The position numbers were made by a program, and so were the translations under genes. A DNA stretch of 61,706 nt from Fluviicola sp. (GTDB lineage: Bacteria > Bacteroidota > Bacteroidia > Flavobacteriales_D > Crocinitomicaceae). The notes beneath the pieces were generated by a model. That model was not told the DNA's origin and searched no databases. It saw nothing but the letters and a program-made list of their open reading frames with translations. Of the stretch, positions 36,290 to 44,604 are shown in pieces. The stretch covers positions 230,708 through 292,413 of the forward strand of contig JAGOAZ010000002.1 of NCBI GenBank assembly GCA_017983675.1, in the 5' to 3' direction. Each line of letters opens with the position of its first letter. Within the stretch, counting starts at the first letter, position 1.

Positions 36290-38779
36290 ATGAAGTACAG
36301 TAACATTCGTGAAGAAGAGTTAAAGAACAAAGTTGGCTCCGACTGGTTCAAAACTTTTGACACGACAGAAATTCTAGGTAACATCGATTTCACCGTTTTT
36401 CCTAAACAAGATGATTTATTTGGCAGAACCCCTTTGCTTTGGGCGGAAGCCAAAACGGGCAATTTCGATATTCCAAGCATGTTTGTCCAATTGATTTTGA
36501 CCATAGGCAAAGCACGAACCTTTGACAAAACAATGCCGCCCGCTTTTTTAGGCGCGTTCGATTTCAATAAAATTGCCTTTGTGCCCTACATCAATATTTC
36601 GGACATTTTTTACATGAACGATTTTAATTGGAACGTAACACCGAGTAATCACGAAACCAAAGAGTTTCTTCTAATCAAAGAACGTGTCGAATCCATACTC
36701 AAGCAAAACACCTTTGTTTACGACTACGAAAAGGACGAAAAAGAACTCCAAAACTTCATTAAAAACAATGTTGCGAAAGCGACTACGGCGAATAAATTAA
36801 AGATTGACAAGAATAATTTTATTCCCATTTATTTGCGGTGGCTCGAAGTAGTGAAACCCATTATCGATGTTAACTGGGACGACTTGAAACAAGCGAATAT
36901 CATGGACAGCGATTTTTACCTCGCCGACTTGTTTGTAGACGACAAAGACACGCAAAACATTGACGATGACTTGACGATACGCGACAGTTTGTTTGTGGTG
37001 TTCCAAAACCAAGGTTATAAAATTGCCAAGGAAAACATCCAGCAAATGTTTGACGCCACCATCAACCTGAAAAACAAAGATGCTTATTTGCAGTTTTGGA
37101 AACGCTACAAACGACCGCCTTTAAAAGAGTTTCAAGATTACATTATTGAACGTCGTGATTTGTTGGTTCCGCAAGACATACGCGAACGAAAAGGCGCTTT
37201 TTTTACCCCAAGAAAATGGGTGGAATTATCCCAAAAATACTTGACTGATTATTTGGGACAAAACTGGCAAGACGACTATTACATTTGGGATTGCGCCGCA
37301 GGAACGGGCAATTTGTTAGCGGGTTTAACCAACAAATACCACATTTATGCCAGCACGCTCGACCAAGCAGATATAAACGTGATGCACGAACGCATTGATG
37401 GTGGTGCCAATTTGCTCAAAAAAAACGTGTTTCAGTTTGATTTCTTGAACGACGATTTTAGCAAACTACCCCAAAGCTTGCAAGACATTATTAACGACGA
37501 AGAAAAGCGCAAAAAGTTGGTAGTGTATATCAACCCACCGTATGCGGAGCATTTAGATATTAAAAATACAACTGGAATAAATTCTAAAACAATAAGTAAA
37601 TCAGGTTTGAAGTTTACGAATGTTGATAAACAATACTCAGAAAAATATGGAAGTAAAGCATCTAGAGAATTATTTGTTCAATTTTATATTAGAATATATG
37701 AAGAAATACCAAACTCAATAATAGCAAGTTTCTCTAAACTGAAATATTTGAATAGCAGTAATTTTATTCAATTCAGAAAAATTTTTAAAGCAAAGTATGA
37801 AAGTGGATTTATGTGTCCTGCAAATACTTTTGATAATGTCAAAGGAAACTTTCCAATTGGTTTTATATTATGGAATACAAATATTCCTAAATTAATTAAT
37901 TCAATTAATATTGATGTATATAGTTCATCAACAGACTTTATAAATCAAAAACTTATTTTTATACCATCTGGAATAAAGGGTCGAAGCTCAATGAATGATT
38001 GGATAAAAAAAAATGAATTCCAAAACGCTAAATATTTTCTTGGGCATTTAAATTGTTCTTCTCAAGATTTTCTTCATCAGAATTATACCGGTATATCTAT
38101 AAAGAAACAAAATTCAGCCTATAAACAACTAATTATTAATGAAAATAATATTTTTTCAGTAGGAGTATATTTTTCCGTAACTTTTTCAATTAAAGCAACT
38201 TGGATAAATGATCGAGATCAATTTTTATTTCCCAATGACGGCTGGCAAATTGATACTGAATTTCAAAATAATTGTTTGACATATTCACTTTTTGATGGTC
38301 AAAATAGAATCACAAGCAACGAAGGCACCAACCACTGGATTCCGTTTACGGAGTATGAAGTCAATGCGCAAGACAAGTTTGCCAGCAACTTTATGACGGA
38401 TTTTATGAAGGGGAAAATCCAACCAGAAAAAAGTCAAGACACGCTTTTTGATGCAACTCAAACCGCACCACAACAACCGCTTGTTTTCTCGGAAGAAGCT
38501 CAAGCTGTTTTCGATGCTGGTCGTGCGTTGTGGAAATATTACCACACCCACCATTTGACAGGCTCAGGGTTCGGTGGGGAGTCTAAAACCTATAACGTGA
38601 ACGCTAGTTTGTACGACATCCGCGAATACTTCCAAGGTAGAAACGAAAAAGGCCGCATGAACTCCAAAAGCGATGATGCAACGTACATGGAGCTCATTGG
38701 CAACTTGCGCGCACAACTCGCATTGCTCGCAGATCAAATCAAACCGAAGGTGTATGCATATGGGTTTTTGAAGGAGTAA
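36290..38779 (+). CDS. Type IIG-like restriction-modification enzyme (nuclease, N6-adenine methyltransferase and specificity in one chain)
   Basis: An 829-residue fusion. The N-terminus has a PD-(D/E)xK-type nuclease pattern: Asp33 in GNIDFTV and Glu53-x-Lys55 in LWAEAKTG. A helical linker leads to an N6-adenine methyltransferase with the AdoMet motif DCAAGTGNLL near residue 334 and the catalytic NPPY near 415. The C-terminal part should hold the target recognition domain. No separate specificity gene is present, as expected for type IIG. The stretch coding for about residues 423-670 is visibly more AT-rich than both sides, suggesting exchange of the recognition part. It is the first of three co-directional genes. 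A BREX PglX relation is less likely because of the nuclease domain. Confidence 0.83.
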   Translation: MKYSNIREEELKNKVGSDWFKTFDTTEILGNIDFTVFPKQDDLFGRTPLLWAEAKTGNFDIPSMFVQLILTIGKARTFDKTMPPAFLGAFDFNKIAFVPYINISDIFYMNDFNWNVTPSNHETKEFLLIKERVESILKQNTFVYDYEKDEKELQNFIKNNVAKATTANKLKIDKNNFIPIYLRWLEVVKPIIDVNWDDLKQANIMDSDFYLADLFVDDKDTQNIDDDLTIRDSLFVVFQNQGYKIAKENIQQMFDATINLKNKDAYLQFWKRYKRPPLKEFQDYIIERRDLLVPQDIRERKGAFFTPRKWVELSQKYLTDYLGQNWQDDYYIWDCAAGTGNLLAGLTNKYHIYASTLDQADINVMHERIDGGANLLKKNVFQFDFLNDDFSKLPQSLQDIINDEEKRKKLVVYINPPYAEHLDIKNTTGINSKTISKSGLKFTNVDKQYSEKYGSKASRELFVQFYIRIYEEIPNSIIASFSKLKYLNSSNFIQFRKIFKAKYESGFMCPANTFDNVKGNFPIGFILWNTNIPKLINSINIDVYSSSTDFINQKLIFIPSGIKGRSSMNDWIKKNEFQNAKYFLGHLNCSSQDFLHQNYTGISIKKQNSAYKQLIINENNIFSVGVYFSVTFSIKATWINDRDQFLFPNDGWQIDTEFQNNCLTYSLFDGQNRITSNEGTNHWIPFTEYEVNAQDKFASNFMTDFMKGKIQPEKSQDTLFDATQTAPQQPLVFSEEAQAVFDAGRALWKYYHTHHLTGSGFGGESKTYNVNASLYDIREYFQGRNEKGRMNSKSDDATYMELIGNLRAQLALLADQIKPKVYAYGFLKE

Positions 38780-38819
38780 GGATTGAATTAAATAATAAAC
38801 AAAATTAAAATAAAATATT

Positions 38820-40175
38820 ATGGGAGGCTACGGAGGATATGGAAATAATAATGGTAGTACTGAATTCGAAACCATTCAAGAAATCAAAAGTTTACGAAAT
38901 AACATTCGTGAGAAAATTCAGAATTTAAAGGAGTATTCTAATGAAAACTATGGCTCTGAACAAGAATATACTCACAAAGGTATAATTGGAGAGGTTGAAG
39001 CTTTGTTAATTGATTTGTCAACGCTCACAACAGCAAAAAATAAATTTATTCAGATCTCAAGTTATAATGAACGAAAAAATATTGTCTATCACTTAATTAC
39101 GATAAGAGATAATATTGAAAATCCACGAATTTTTATTGAACAGTTTGAAGCATTAAAACGTATTCTTAGATCTTTTGGAGTCAGAAATTTTTCAGAAAGA
39201 CAATTAGAGTTTGATGAAGAATGCCAAAATGTGCTTAAACTTAAAATTCAATTCGAAGATGAGTTAAAAGAAATTCGCAAGATTAAAGCAAAAGTTATAG
39301 CTGAAGAGAAAAAGGTACAACAGAATGCTGAGAATTTTGAAAGAAATTCAACCACAATTAGAGGTGAAATTGAAAATGTCTTATCACAAAAAGCAAGATT
39401 AATAAATGAAGCTTCTACCCTTCAATCAGTTCTTGAATCTTCTAAAGTAATATTATCGAATATTGAAAAACAAGAAACATTAGTCAATAACAGTACAACA
39501 AACGTTATAACGAATAAAAAACTAGTTGATTCATTTGCAAGTAAAGTTCTGGAAAAAGATAATCGTCTTACAGAGCTAGAACAAGAGATAATTGAACAGA
39601 ATGAAAAAGTAAAAAACTATGAAAATGAACGATCAAAAATTTTAAAAGAAGCAAATGAATTAATTGAATCTGCAAAACAAGCCTTAAACTATAATACTGC
39701 AGAAGGTATTAGTGCATCATTCAAAACTAGATTTGATGAAGCAAGTAAAACTAAAAGATATGGTTGGTGGGTTTTTGGTTCAATTGTTAGTATTTCTGTT
39801 GCAATTTCATTAGGAATTTGGGTCGCCAATTCAGTTGCAGATACTAAATTGATATTAGGAAGAATTTCGCTTATTCCATTGCCAATAATTGGTGCTATAT
39901 TCTGTGCAAAGCAATACACCAAACAAAAAAATCTTATAGAAGATTATGCTTATAAAATGGTAATTGCAAAAGCTATTGTTGGTTTTTCTGAGCAATTAAA
40001 GAAAAACGGATCAGGAGATAATTCTGAATATGTACATTATATAAAAACTTCACTTGAAGAAATACACAAAGACCCATTACGCAAGCGAGAAAGAGAAAAA
40101 AACACAAAAGATTTAAGTTTGGATAGTATAATTGATATGGCAGAAAAATTAAAGAAAGTTGTTAAACCAGAATAA
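38820..40175 (+). CDS. Coiled-coil membrane protein of unknown function
   Basis: A 451-residue protein. A Gly/Asn/Tyr-rich start (MGGYGGYGNNNGSTEF) leads into a long, mostly helical region with coiled coils at about residues 130-300 (many Glu, Lys and Asn in heptad style). Two hydrophobic segments follow, WWVFGSIVSISVAISLGIWVA near 320 and LIPLPIIGAIFCA near 350, then a charged cytoplasmic tail. I recognise no named family. The coiled coil plus paired spans is the shape of membrane-associated sensors or effectors in defence systems, but that is inference. It lies 40 bp after the restriction gene and is AT-rich. Confidence 0.72.
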   Translation: MGGYGGYGNNNGSTEFETIQEIKSLRNNIREKIQNLKEYSNENYGSEQEYTHKGIIGEVEALLIDLSTLTTAKNKFIQISSYNERKNIVYHLITIRDNIENPRIFIEQFEALKRILRSFGVRNFSERQLEFDEECQNVLKLKIQFEDELKEIRKIKAKVIAEEKKVQQNAENFERNSTTIRGEIENVLSQKARLINEASTLQSVLESSKVILSNIEKQETLVNNSTTNVITNKKLVDSFASKVLEKDNRLTELEQEIIEQNEKVKNYENERSKILKEANELIESAKQALNYNTAEGISASFKTRFDEASKTKRYGWWVFGSIVSISVAISLGIWVANSVADTKLILGRISLIPLPIIGAIFCAKQYTKQKNLIEDYAYKMVIAKAIVGFSEQLKKNGSGDNSEYVHYIKTSLEEIHKDPLRKREREKNTKDLSLDSIIDMAEKLKKVVKPE

Positions 40176-40230
40176 AATCATGGGACAAACCGATACTACA
40201 TTAAAAAAGTACTAAAATTGGACAAAATAA

Positions 40231-40968
40231 ATGAATACACATACTACCAAACTTCCTCTGCACCTCTATCATCGTTTTTTGGATGAAGCTGGAGATACAA
40301 CTTTTTATGGAAAAGGTAAAACCCCAATAATTGGTAAAGATGGTGTATCAAACTATTTTATTTTGGGAATGCTAACGATCGATGAACCCATCCATGAGGT
40401 AAGAGAGAAGTTATTACAATTACAAACTCGAATAGCAAATGATCCTTATTTGGTTGATATTCCAAGTATTCAAAAAAAGAAATCAAAGATGGGTTATTTT
40501 CTTCACGCCAAAGACGACGTTCCTGAGGTTAGAAAAATGGCATTTGAATTTATCAAATCAACCAATTGCCACTTTGAAGCCGTGGTAGGTAGAAAGCTAT
40601 ATGATGTTTATGAAAAAAAGCACAATGGTAATCAAGCAGAATTTTATGCGGATATTTTATCACATTTGTTGCATTCAAGCATGAACGGTTTTGATAAATT
40701 AGTTCTCAATATTGCACATCGTAGTCGTTGTACCACTCATACAAATCTTGAAAAAGGTTTACAGAAAGCGATCTCCAAAGCAGAACAAAAATACCCTGAT
40801 GCTTGTAATTGTTGTGAGATTGTTTTTAACGTCCAGCACCCTACAACTGAACCAATTATAAATATTGCTGATTATTTTTTATGGGCCTTGCAACGTAAAA
40901 TGGAAAGAGGAGAAAATAGGTATATAGATTATTTAGATAGACAAATAATTTCAGTTATACACCTTTAA
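40231..40968 (+). CDS. DUF3800 domain-containing protein
   Basis: A 245-residue protein of the DUF3800 family, predicted to adopt an RNase H-like fold. The signature acidic start is HRFLDEAGDTTF (residues about 14-25). The second conserved cluster ends IINIADYFLWALQRKME near residue 220, where the Asp completes the acidic site. The central His-containing GYFLHAKDD and VGRKLYDVYE blocks also fit. DUF3800 genes are common in defence islands and next to structured RNAs; a nuclease role is plausible but unproven. It is the third gene of the trio and is followed directly by the structured element at 41002-41072. Confidence 0.88.
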   Translation: MNTHTTKLPLHLYHRFLDEAGDTTFYGKGKTPIIGKDGVSNYFILGMLTIDEPIHEVREKLLQLQTRIANDPYLVDIPSIQKKKSKMGYFLHAKDDVPEVRKMAFEFIKSTNCHFEAVVGRKLYDVYEKKHNGNQAEFYADILSHLLHSSMNGFDKLVLNIAHRSRCTTHTNLEKGLQKAISKAEQKYPDACNCCEIVFNVQHPTTEPIINIADYFLWALQRKMERGENRYIDYLDRQIISVIHL

Positions 40969-41001
40969 AATAATGATGAAACGAATAAATAAGGCATAAA
41001 A

Positions 41002-41072
41002 AAAGCCCATCATCACACTAAGAAGGAAAACCTTCAACGGCATGGAGCCGACCTTCATGTGAAACAGGCTTT
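41002..41072 (+). ncRNA. Candidate structured RNA downstream of the DUF3800 gene
   Basis: A compact nested fold can be drawn by hand. The outer stem is AAAGCC (41002-41007) with GGCTTT (41067-41072). The inner stem is TCACA (41013-41017) with TGTGA (41058-41062). Inside are two hairpins: GAAGG-AAAA-CCTTC (41022-41035) and CGGC-ATGGA-GCCG (41038-41050). All pairs are Watson-Crick. It begins 34 bp after the DUF3800 stop. A set of conserved RNA motifs named after DUF3800 has been described by comparative genomics, so this is a candidate member or relative; which motif, if any, I cannot say. Strand is assumed from the gene direction. It could instead be part of the trio's terminator. Confidence 0.55.
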
Positions 41073-41168
41073 ACAAATATAGAATTTGTTTTTAATAAAA
41101 AAAATGAATAGTTGTTAAATCTTATTAATTCTATTTGCTATTAAAGTTTTTCATAGCTAAACTATATT

Positions 41169-43787
41169 TCACCCTCCCGTCAGTTTTTTAATCTCGTTCA
41201 ATTTCATCAAGGCCTCCACGGGTGTCAGGGTGTTGATGTCGATGCTGATTAACTGTTCGTGGATTTGCTCCAAAACGGGATCGTTGAGCTGGAAAAAGCT
41301 CATTTGAATATCGGATTGCGCGATGGCTTCTTTGATCGTTGATTTGTCGGTCGAGCGGTTGTTTAACTCCAATTGTGCCAACATGGATTCGGCGCGTTGA
41401 ATCACTTTCTTTGGCATACCCGCTAATTTTGCAACGTGAATACCAAAGCTGTGTTCGCTTCCTCCAGGAATTAATTTGCGCAAAAAGATGATTTTTTGAC
41501 CGACTTCTTTGACGCTGATGGTGAAATTGTGGATACGCTCAAATTGTGCTTCCATTTCGTTCAATTCGTGGTAGTGGGTTGCAAACAAGGTTTTTCCTTT
41601 CGCAGATGGGTGTTCGTGAATGAATTCGGCAATTGCCCATGCAATCGAAATACCATCGTAAGTACTTGTTCCACGACCAATTTCATCAAGTAGCAACAAA
41701 CTTCTGTCAGAAAGGTTATTGAGGATGGAAGAGGTTTCGTTCATTTCTACCATGAAGGTCGATTCACCCGAAGTGATATTATCGGAAGCACCAACACGCG
41801 TAAATATTTTATCAACGATACCAATAGTTGCGGCTTGCGCAGGAACAAAACAACCAATTTGTGCCATAAGTACAATCAATGCTGTTTGGCGCAAAAGCGC
41901 ACTTTTACCCGCCATGTTTGGCCCGGTAATCATGATGATTTGTTGTTTGTCTTTGTCCAAATAAACGTCGTTTGGAACGTATGCTTCGCCTGCTTTGAGT
42001 AATTTTTCGATTACAGGATGTCTTCCTTCTTTGATGTCGATAGCATACGAATCGTTGACTGTTGGTTTGCAGTAATTGTTCATCAATGCTTTGGTTGCAA
42101 AACCAGTTAAGCAATCTAACTGAGCAATCAAAAACGCATTTTTTTGTATTGTTTCAACTGCAGTGCCTAATTCAGTTACGAGTTGCGCATATAAGGTTGC
42201 TTCAATAGCATGGATGCGGTCTTCCGCGCCTAATATTTTTGTTTCGTATTCTTTTAATTCGGGTGTGATGTAGCGTTCTGCGCTCACCAAGGTTTGTTTG
42301 CGAATCCATTCTTCGGGAACCTTGTCTTTGTGTGTATTACGCACCTCTAAGTAATACCCAAATACATTGTTGAACGCAATTTTTAAACTAGGAATTCCAG
42401 TGCGTTGGGATTCCCGTTCTTGCATGTTTTCCAAGTAATCTTTACCGTTCAATGCAATGGCGCGCAGCTCGTCTAATTCAGTATGAATTCCGTCGGCAAT
42501 AACACTTCCTTTGCCAATTGCAACAGCAGGATCTTCTTGTATGGTGTTGTTGATTTGTTCCACAAAATCGAAACAAGGATCGATTCCTTTTGCCAATTGC
42601 TGCATGAGTTTGCTCGGGCTTTTTTGACACAAATCACTCAAAGGTCCCATGTGCTCCAAAATACGCGCGAGTACCCGCAATTCTTTGGGTTGAATTCGGC
42701 CAACTGCAACTTTTGAAATCAAACGTTCGATGTCGCCAATTTCGCTTAATTCCAAGTCGATTTGCTCCCGTAATTCATTATTAGCCAATAAATCGGATAC
42801 AGCATCGAGGCGTAATTGAATACTCGAAGGCGTTTTGAGCGGCATGACAATCCAACGTTTTAACAAACGGTCACCCATAGGAGTTTGCGTTCCGTTGATT
42901 GTATCGTATAAGGTTGTACCGCCTTGATTCAATGGAGCGATTAATTCCAAATTGCGAATGGTAAAGCGATCCAACCAAACAAATTTATCTTCTTCGATGC
43001 GTTGAATTTGGGTGATGTGACCTAATTTATCGTGTTGTGTCTCGCTCAAATAGTGCAGAATTGCACCAGCAGCAATAATACCCGCTGATAAATCGGCAAT
43101 TCCAAAACCTTTTAAGGAATTGGTTTCAAAATGATTGGTTAATTTTTCTGTTGCAAAATCAGGGGTAAAAATCCAATCGTCTAAGCGAAATGTATAGAAT
43201 CGTGTACCGAAATTTTCTTCAAAAAAGCGATTTTTATTTTTGGGGTAAAGTACTTCGCTCGGTTCAAAACCTTGCAGTAATTTATTGATATAATCGAGGG
43301 TTCCTTGTGCGGTAAAAAATTCGCCTGTTGATACATCGAGGAATGAAATTCCGTGAATTTCTTTGTCGAAATAAACAGCAGCGAGGAAATTATTTTGGTG
43401 ACCGTTGAGCAGTTTGTCCGAGAAAGCTACACCTGGTGTTACTAATTCCGTTACTCCACGTTTCACAATCGTTTTGGTCATTTTTGGATCTTCGAGCTGA
43501 TCGCAAATCGCTACGCGGTGACCTGCACGGACTAATTTTGGTAAATATGTTTCCAACGAATGGTGCGGAAATCCAGCCAATTCAACTTCGGAAGGGGAAC
43601 CGGCACCACGTTTTGTTAGTACAATACCCAATACTTTGGAAGCGGTGATGGCATCTGCGCCAAATGTTTCGTAAAAATCGCCCACACGAAAGAGGAGCAA
43701 AGCTTGCGGATGTTTCGCTTTGATCTGATTGTATTGCTTCATTAGCGGGGTTTCCGCTGGACTTTTATCGTTTTTACCTTTCGCCAA
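41169..43787 (-). CDS. mutS: DNA mismatch repair protein MutS
   Basis: An 872-residue MutS. The mismatch-binding Phe-x-Glu lies in [16 protein letters not shown], followed by connector, lever and clamp regions. The ATPase has Walker [16 protein letters not shown], Walker [17 protein letters not shown] and the helix-turn-helix [18 protein letters not shown]. The start codon appears to be TTG (minus strand, 43785-43787), giving [20 protein letters not shown]. An N-terminal extension of this kind is usual for Bacteroidota MutS, but the ATG 15 codons later (MKQYNQIK) is a possible alternative. No mutL is near. Confidence 0.96.
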   Translation of the reverse strand: MAKGKNDKSPAETPLMKQYNQIKAKHPQALLLFRVGDFYETFGADAITASKVLGIVLTKRGAGSPSEVELAGFPHHSLETYLPKLVRAGHRVAICDQLEDPKMTKTIVKRGVTELVTPGVAFSDKLLNGHQNNFLAAVYFDKEIHGISFLDVSTGEFFTAQGTLDYINKLLQGFEPSEVLYPKNKNRFFEENFGTRFYTFRLDDWIFTPDFATEKLTNHFETNSLKGFGIADLSAGIIAAGAILHYLSETQHDKLGHITQIQRIEEDKFVWLDRFTIRNLELIAPLNQGGTTLYDTINGTQTPMGDRLLKRWIVMPLKTPSSIQLRLDAVSDLLANNELREQIDLELSEIGDIERLISKVAVGRIQPKELRVLARILEHMGPLSDLCQKSPSKLMQQLAKGIDPCFDFVEQINNTIQEDPAVAIGKGSVIADGIHTELDELRAIALNGKDYLENMQERESQRTGIPSLKIAFNNVFGYYLEVRNTHKDKVPEEWIRKQTLVSAERYITPELKEYETKILGAEDRIHAIEATLYAQLVTELGTAVETIQKNAFLIAQLDCLTGFATKALMNNYCKPTVNDSYAIDIKEGRHPVIEKLLKAGEAYVPNDVYLDKDKQQIIMITGPNMAGKSALLRQTALIVLMAQIGCFVPAQAATIGIVDKIFTRVGASDNITSGESTFMVEMNETSSILNNLSDRSLLLLDEIGRGTSTYDGISIAWAIAEFIHEHPSAKGKTLFATHYHELNEMEAQFERIHNFTISVKEVGQKIIFLRKLIPGGSEHSFGIHVAKLAGMPKKVIQRAESMLAQLELNNRSTDKSTIKEAIAQSDIQMSFFQLNDPVLEQIHEQLISIDINTLTPVEALMKLNEIKKLTGG

Positions 43788-43929
43788 TGTGAGTTGTTTT
43801 TATCAAACGATAAAGTTAGAAGCAATACCCGAAACGACAAAAGAAAAAACGGGGATGTTATTAACAACAATTCCCTTTTGGTAAACAGAACAATACGAAT
43901 TGAAACACACGATAAAAAAGCGCTAAGGA

Positions 43930-43987
43930 TTGTAGTGGAAAGCCCACAGTTCCGAATTTTCGGGACGAGGACTTGCAGCGGAAAGCC
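43930..43987. repeat. Intergenic element with paired GGAAAGCC motifs and a hairpin
   Basis: Two direct copies, TTGTAGTGGAAAGCC (43930-43944) and TTGCAGCGGAAAGCC (43973-43987), match at 13 of 15 positions with a 43-bp period. Between them TTCCGAA and TTCGGGA can pair around 43950-43965. This sits in the 283-bp gap between the divergent mutS and SpoU-methyltransferase genes. I have the impression that similar GCGGAAAGCC-type motifs recur between genes in Flavobacteriia, but cannot confirm it here. Function unknown. Confidence 0.4.
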
Positions 43988-44070
43988 TGCTCGAGCGCCC
44001 AAAAGAAAAAGGATTTATGTTTGCAGTACTTCGTGAAGTAGTTCTTAAAAATCTCACTATTTTTACACCG

Positions 44071-44604
44071 ATGAATCGAAAGTTAAAATTGTGGGAATTG
44101 GATCGCGTGGATGAACAAACCTTCCACGAACAAGCTAAATTCCCGCTTATTGTGGTGTTGAATGACATTCGGAGTTTGAACAATATTGGGTCTTTTTTTC
44201 GCACCGCTGATGCGTTTAATGTGGAAAAAATAATCCTTTGTGGCATCACTGCGCAACCGCCGCACCGCGACATTCAGAAAACTGCCTTGGGTGCAACGGA
44301 ATCGGTAACGTGGGAATACCACGAATCGATAACAGATGTTGTGGCGCAATTACAAGCCGCAAATGTTTGTGTGTGCAGTATCGAACAAGCAGAGAAAACG
44401 GTTGAATTACAACAAATTAACGCATTACCCGAACAACGTTTTGCATTGGTTTTTGGCAACGAGGTTGACGGTGTCGATCAAGCAGTTATCGATCAATCCA
44501 ATTACATCATTGAAATTCCACAATTTGGCACCAAACACAGTTTGAATGTATCTGTTTGTGCGGGAATCGTGTTGTGGGAGTTTGCAAAACGTTATATCGC
44601 TTAA
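44071..44604 (+). CDS. SpoU/TrmH-family RNA 2'-O-methyltransferase
   Basis: A 177-residue SPOUT methyltransferase. The three family motifs are present: motif 1 NDIRSLNNIGSFFRTADAF (Asn and Arg of the active site), motif 2 ALVFGNEVDGVDQAVI and motif 3 IPQFGTKHSLNVSVCAGIVL, which form the knotted AdoMet site. It methylates a ribose in tRNA or rRNA; the exact position cannot be told from sequence. The start at ATG 44071 gives MNRKLKLWELDR, matching relatives; an ATG 18 codons earlier is less likely. The end overlaps the convergent glycosyltransferase gene by 4 bp. Confidence 0.92.
   Translation: MNRKLKLWELDRVDEQTFHEQAKFPLIVVLNDIRSLNNIGSFFRTADAFNVEKIILCGITAQPPHRDIQKTALGATESVTWEYHESITDVVAQLQAANVCVCSIEQAEKTVELQQINALPEQRFALVFGNEVDGVDQAVIDQSNYIIEIPQFGTKHSLNVSVCAGIVLWEFAKRYIA

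Noticed and set aside
40180..40215. Tiny open frame (MGQTDTTLKKY) between the coiled-coil gene and the DUF3800 gene
   Set aside because: Eleven codons with no ribosome binding signal; could be a remnant start of a deleted gene, but nothing supports expression.
43794..44036. 80-codon open frame in the mutS/SpoU gap
   Set aside because: It is highly basic with no promoter or family match and overlaps a non-coding repeat element; treated as chance.
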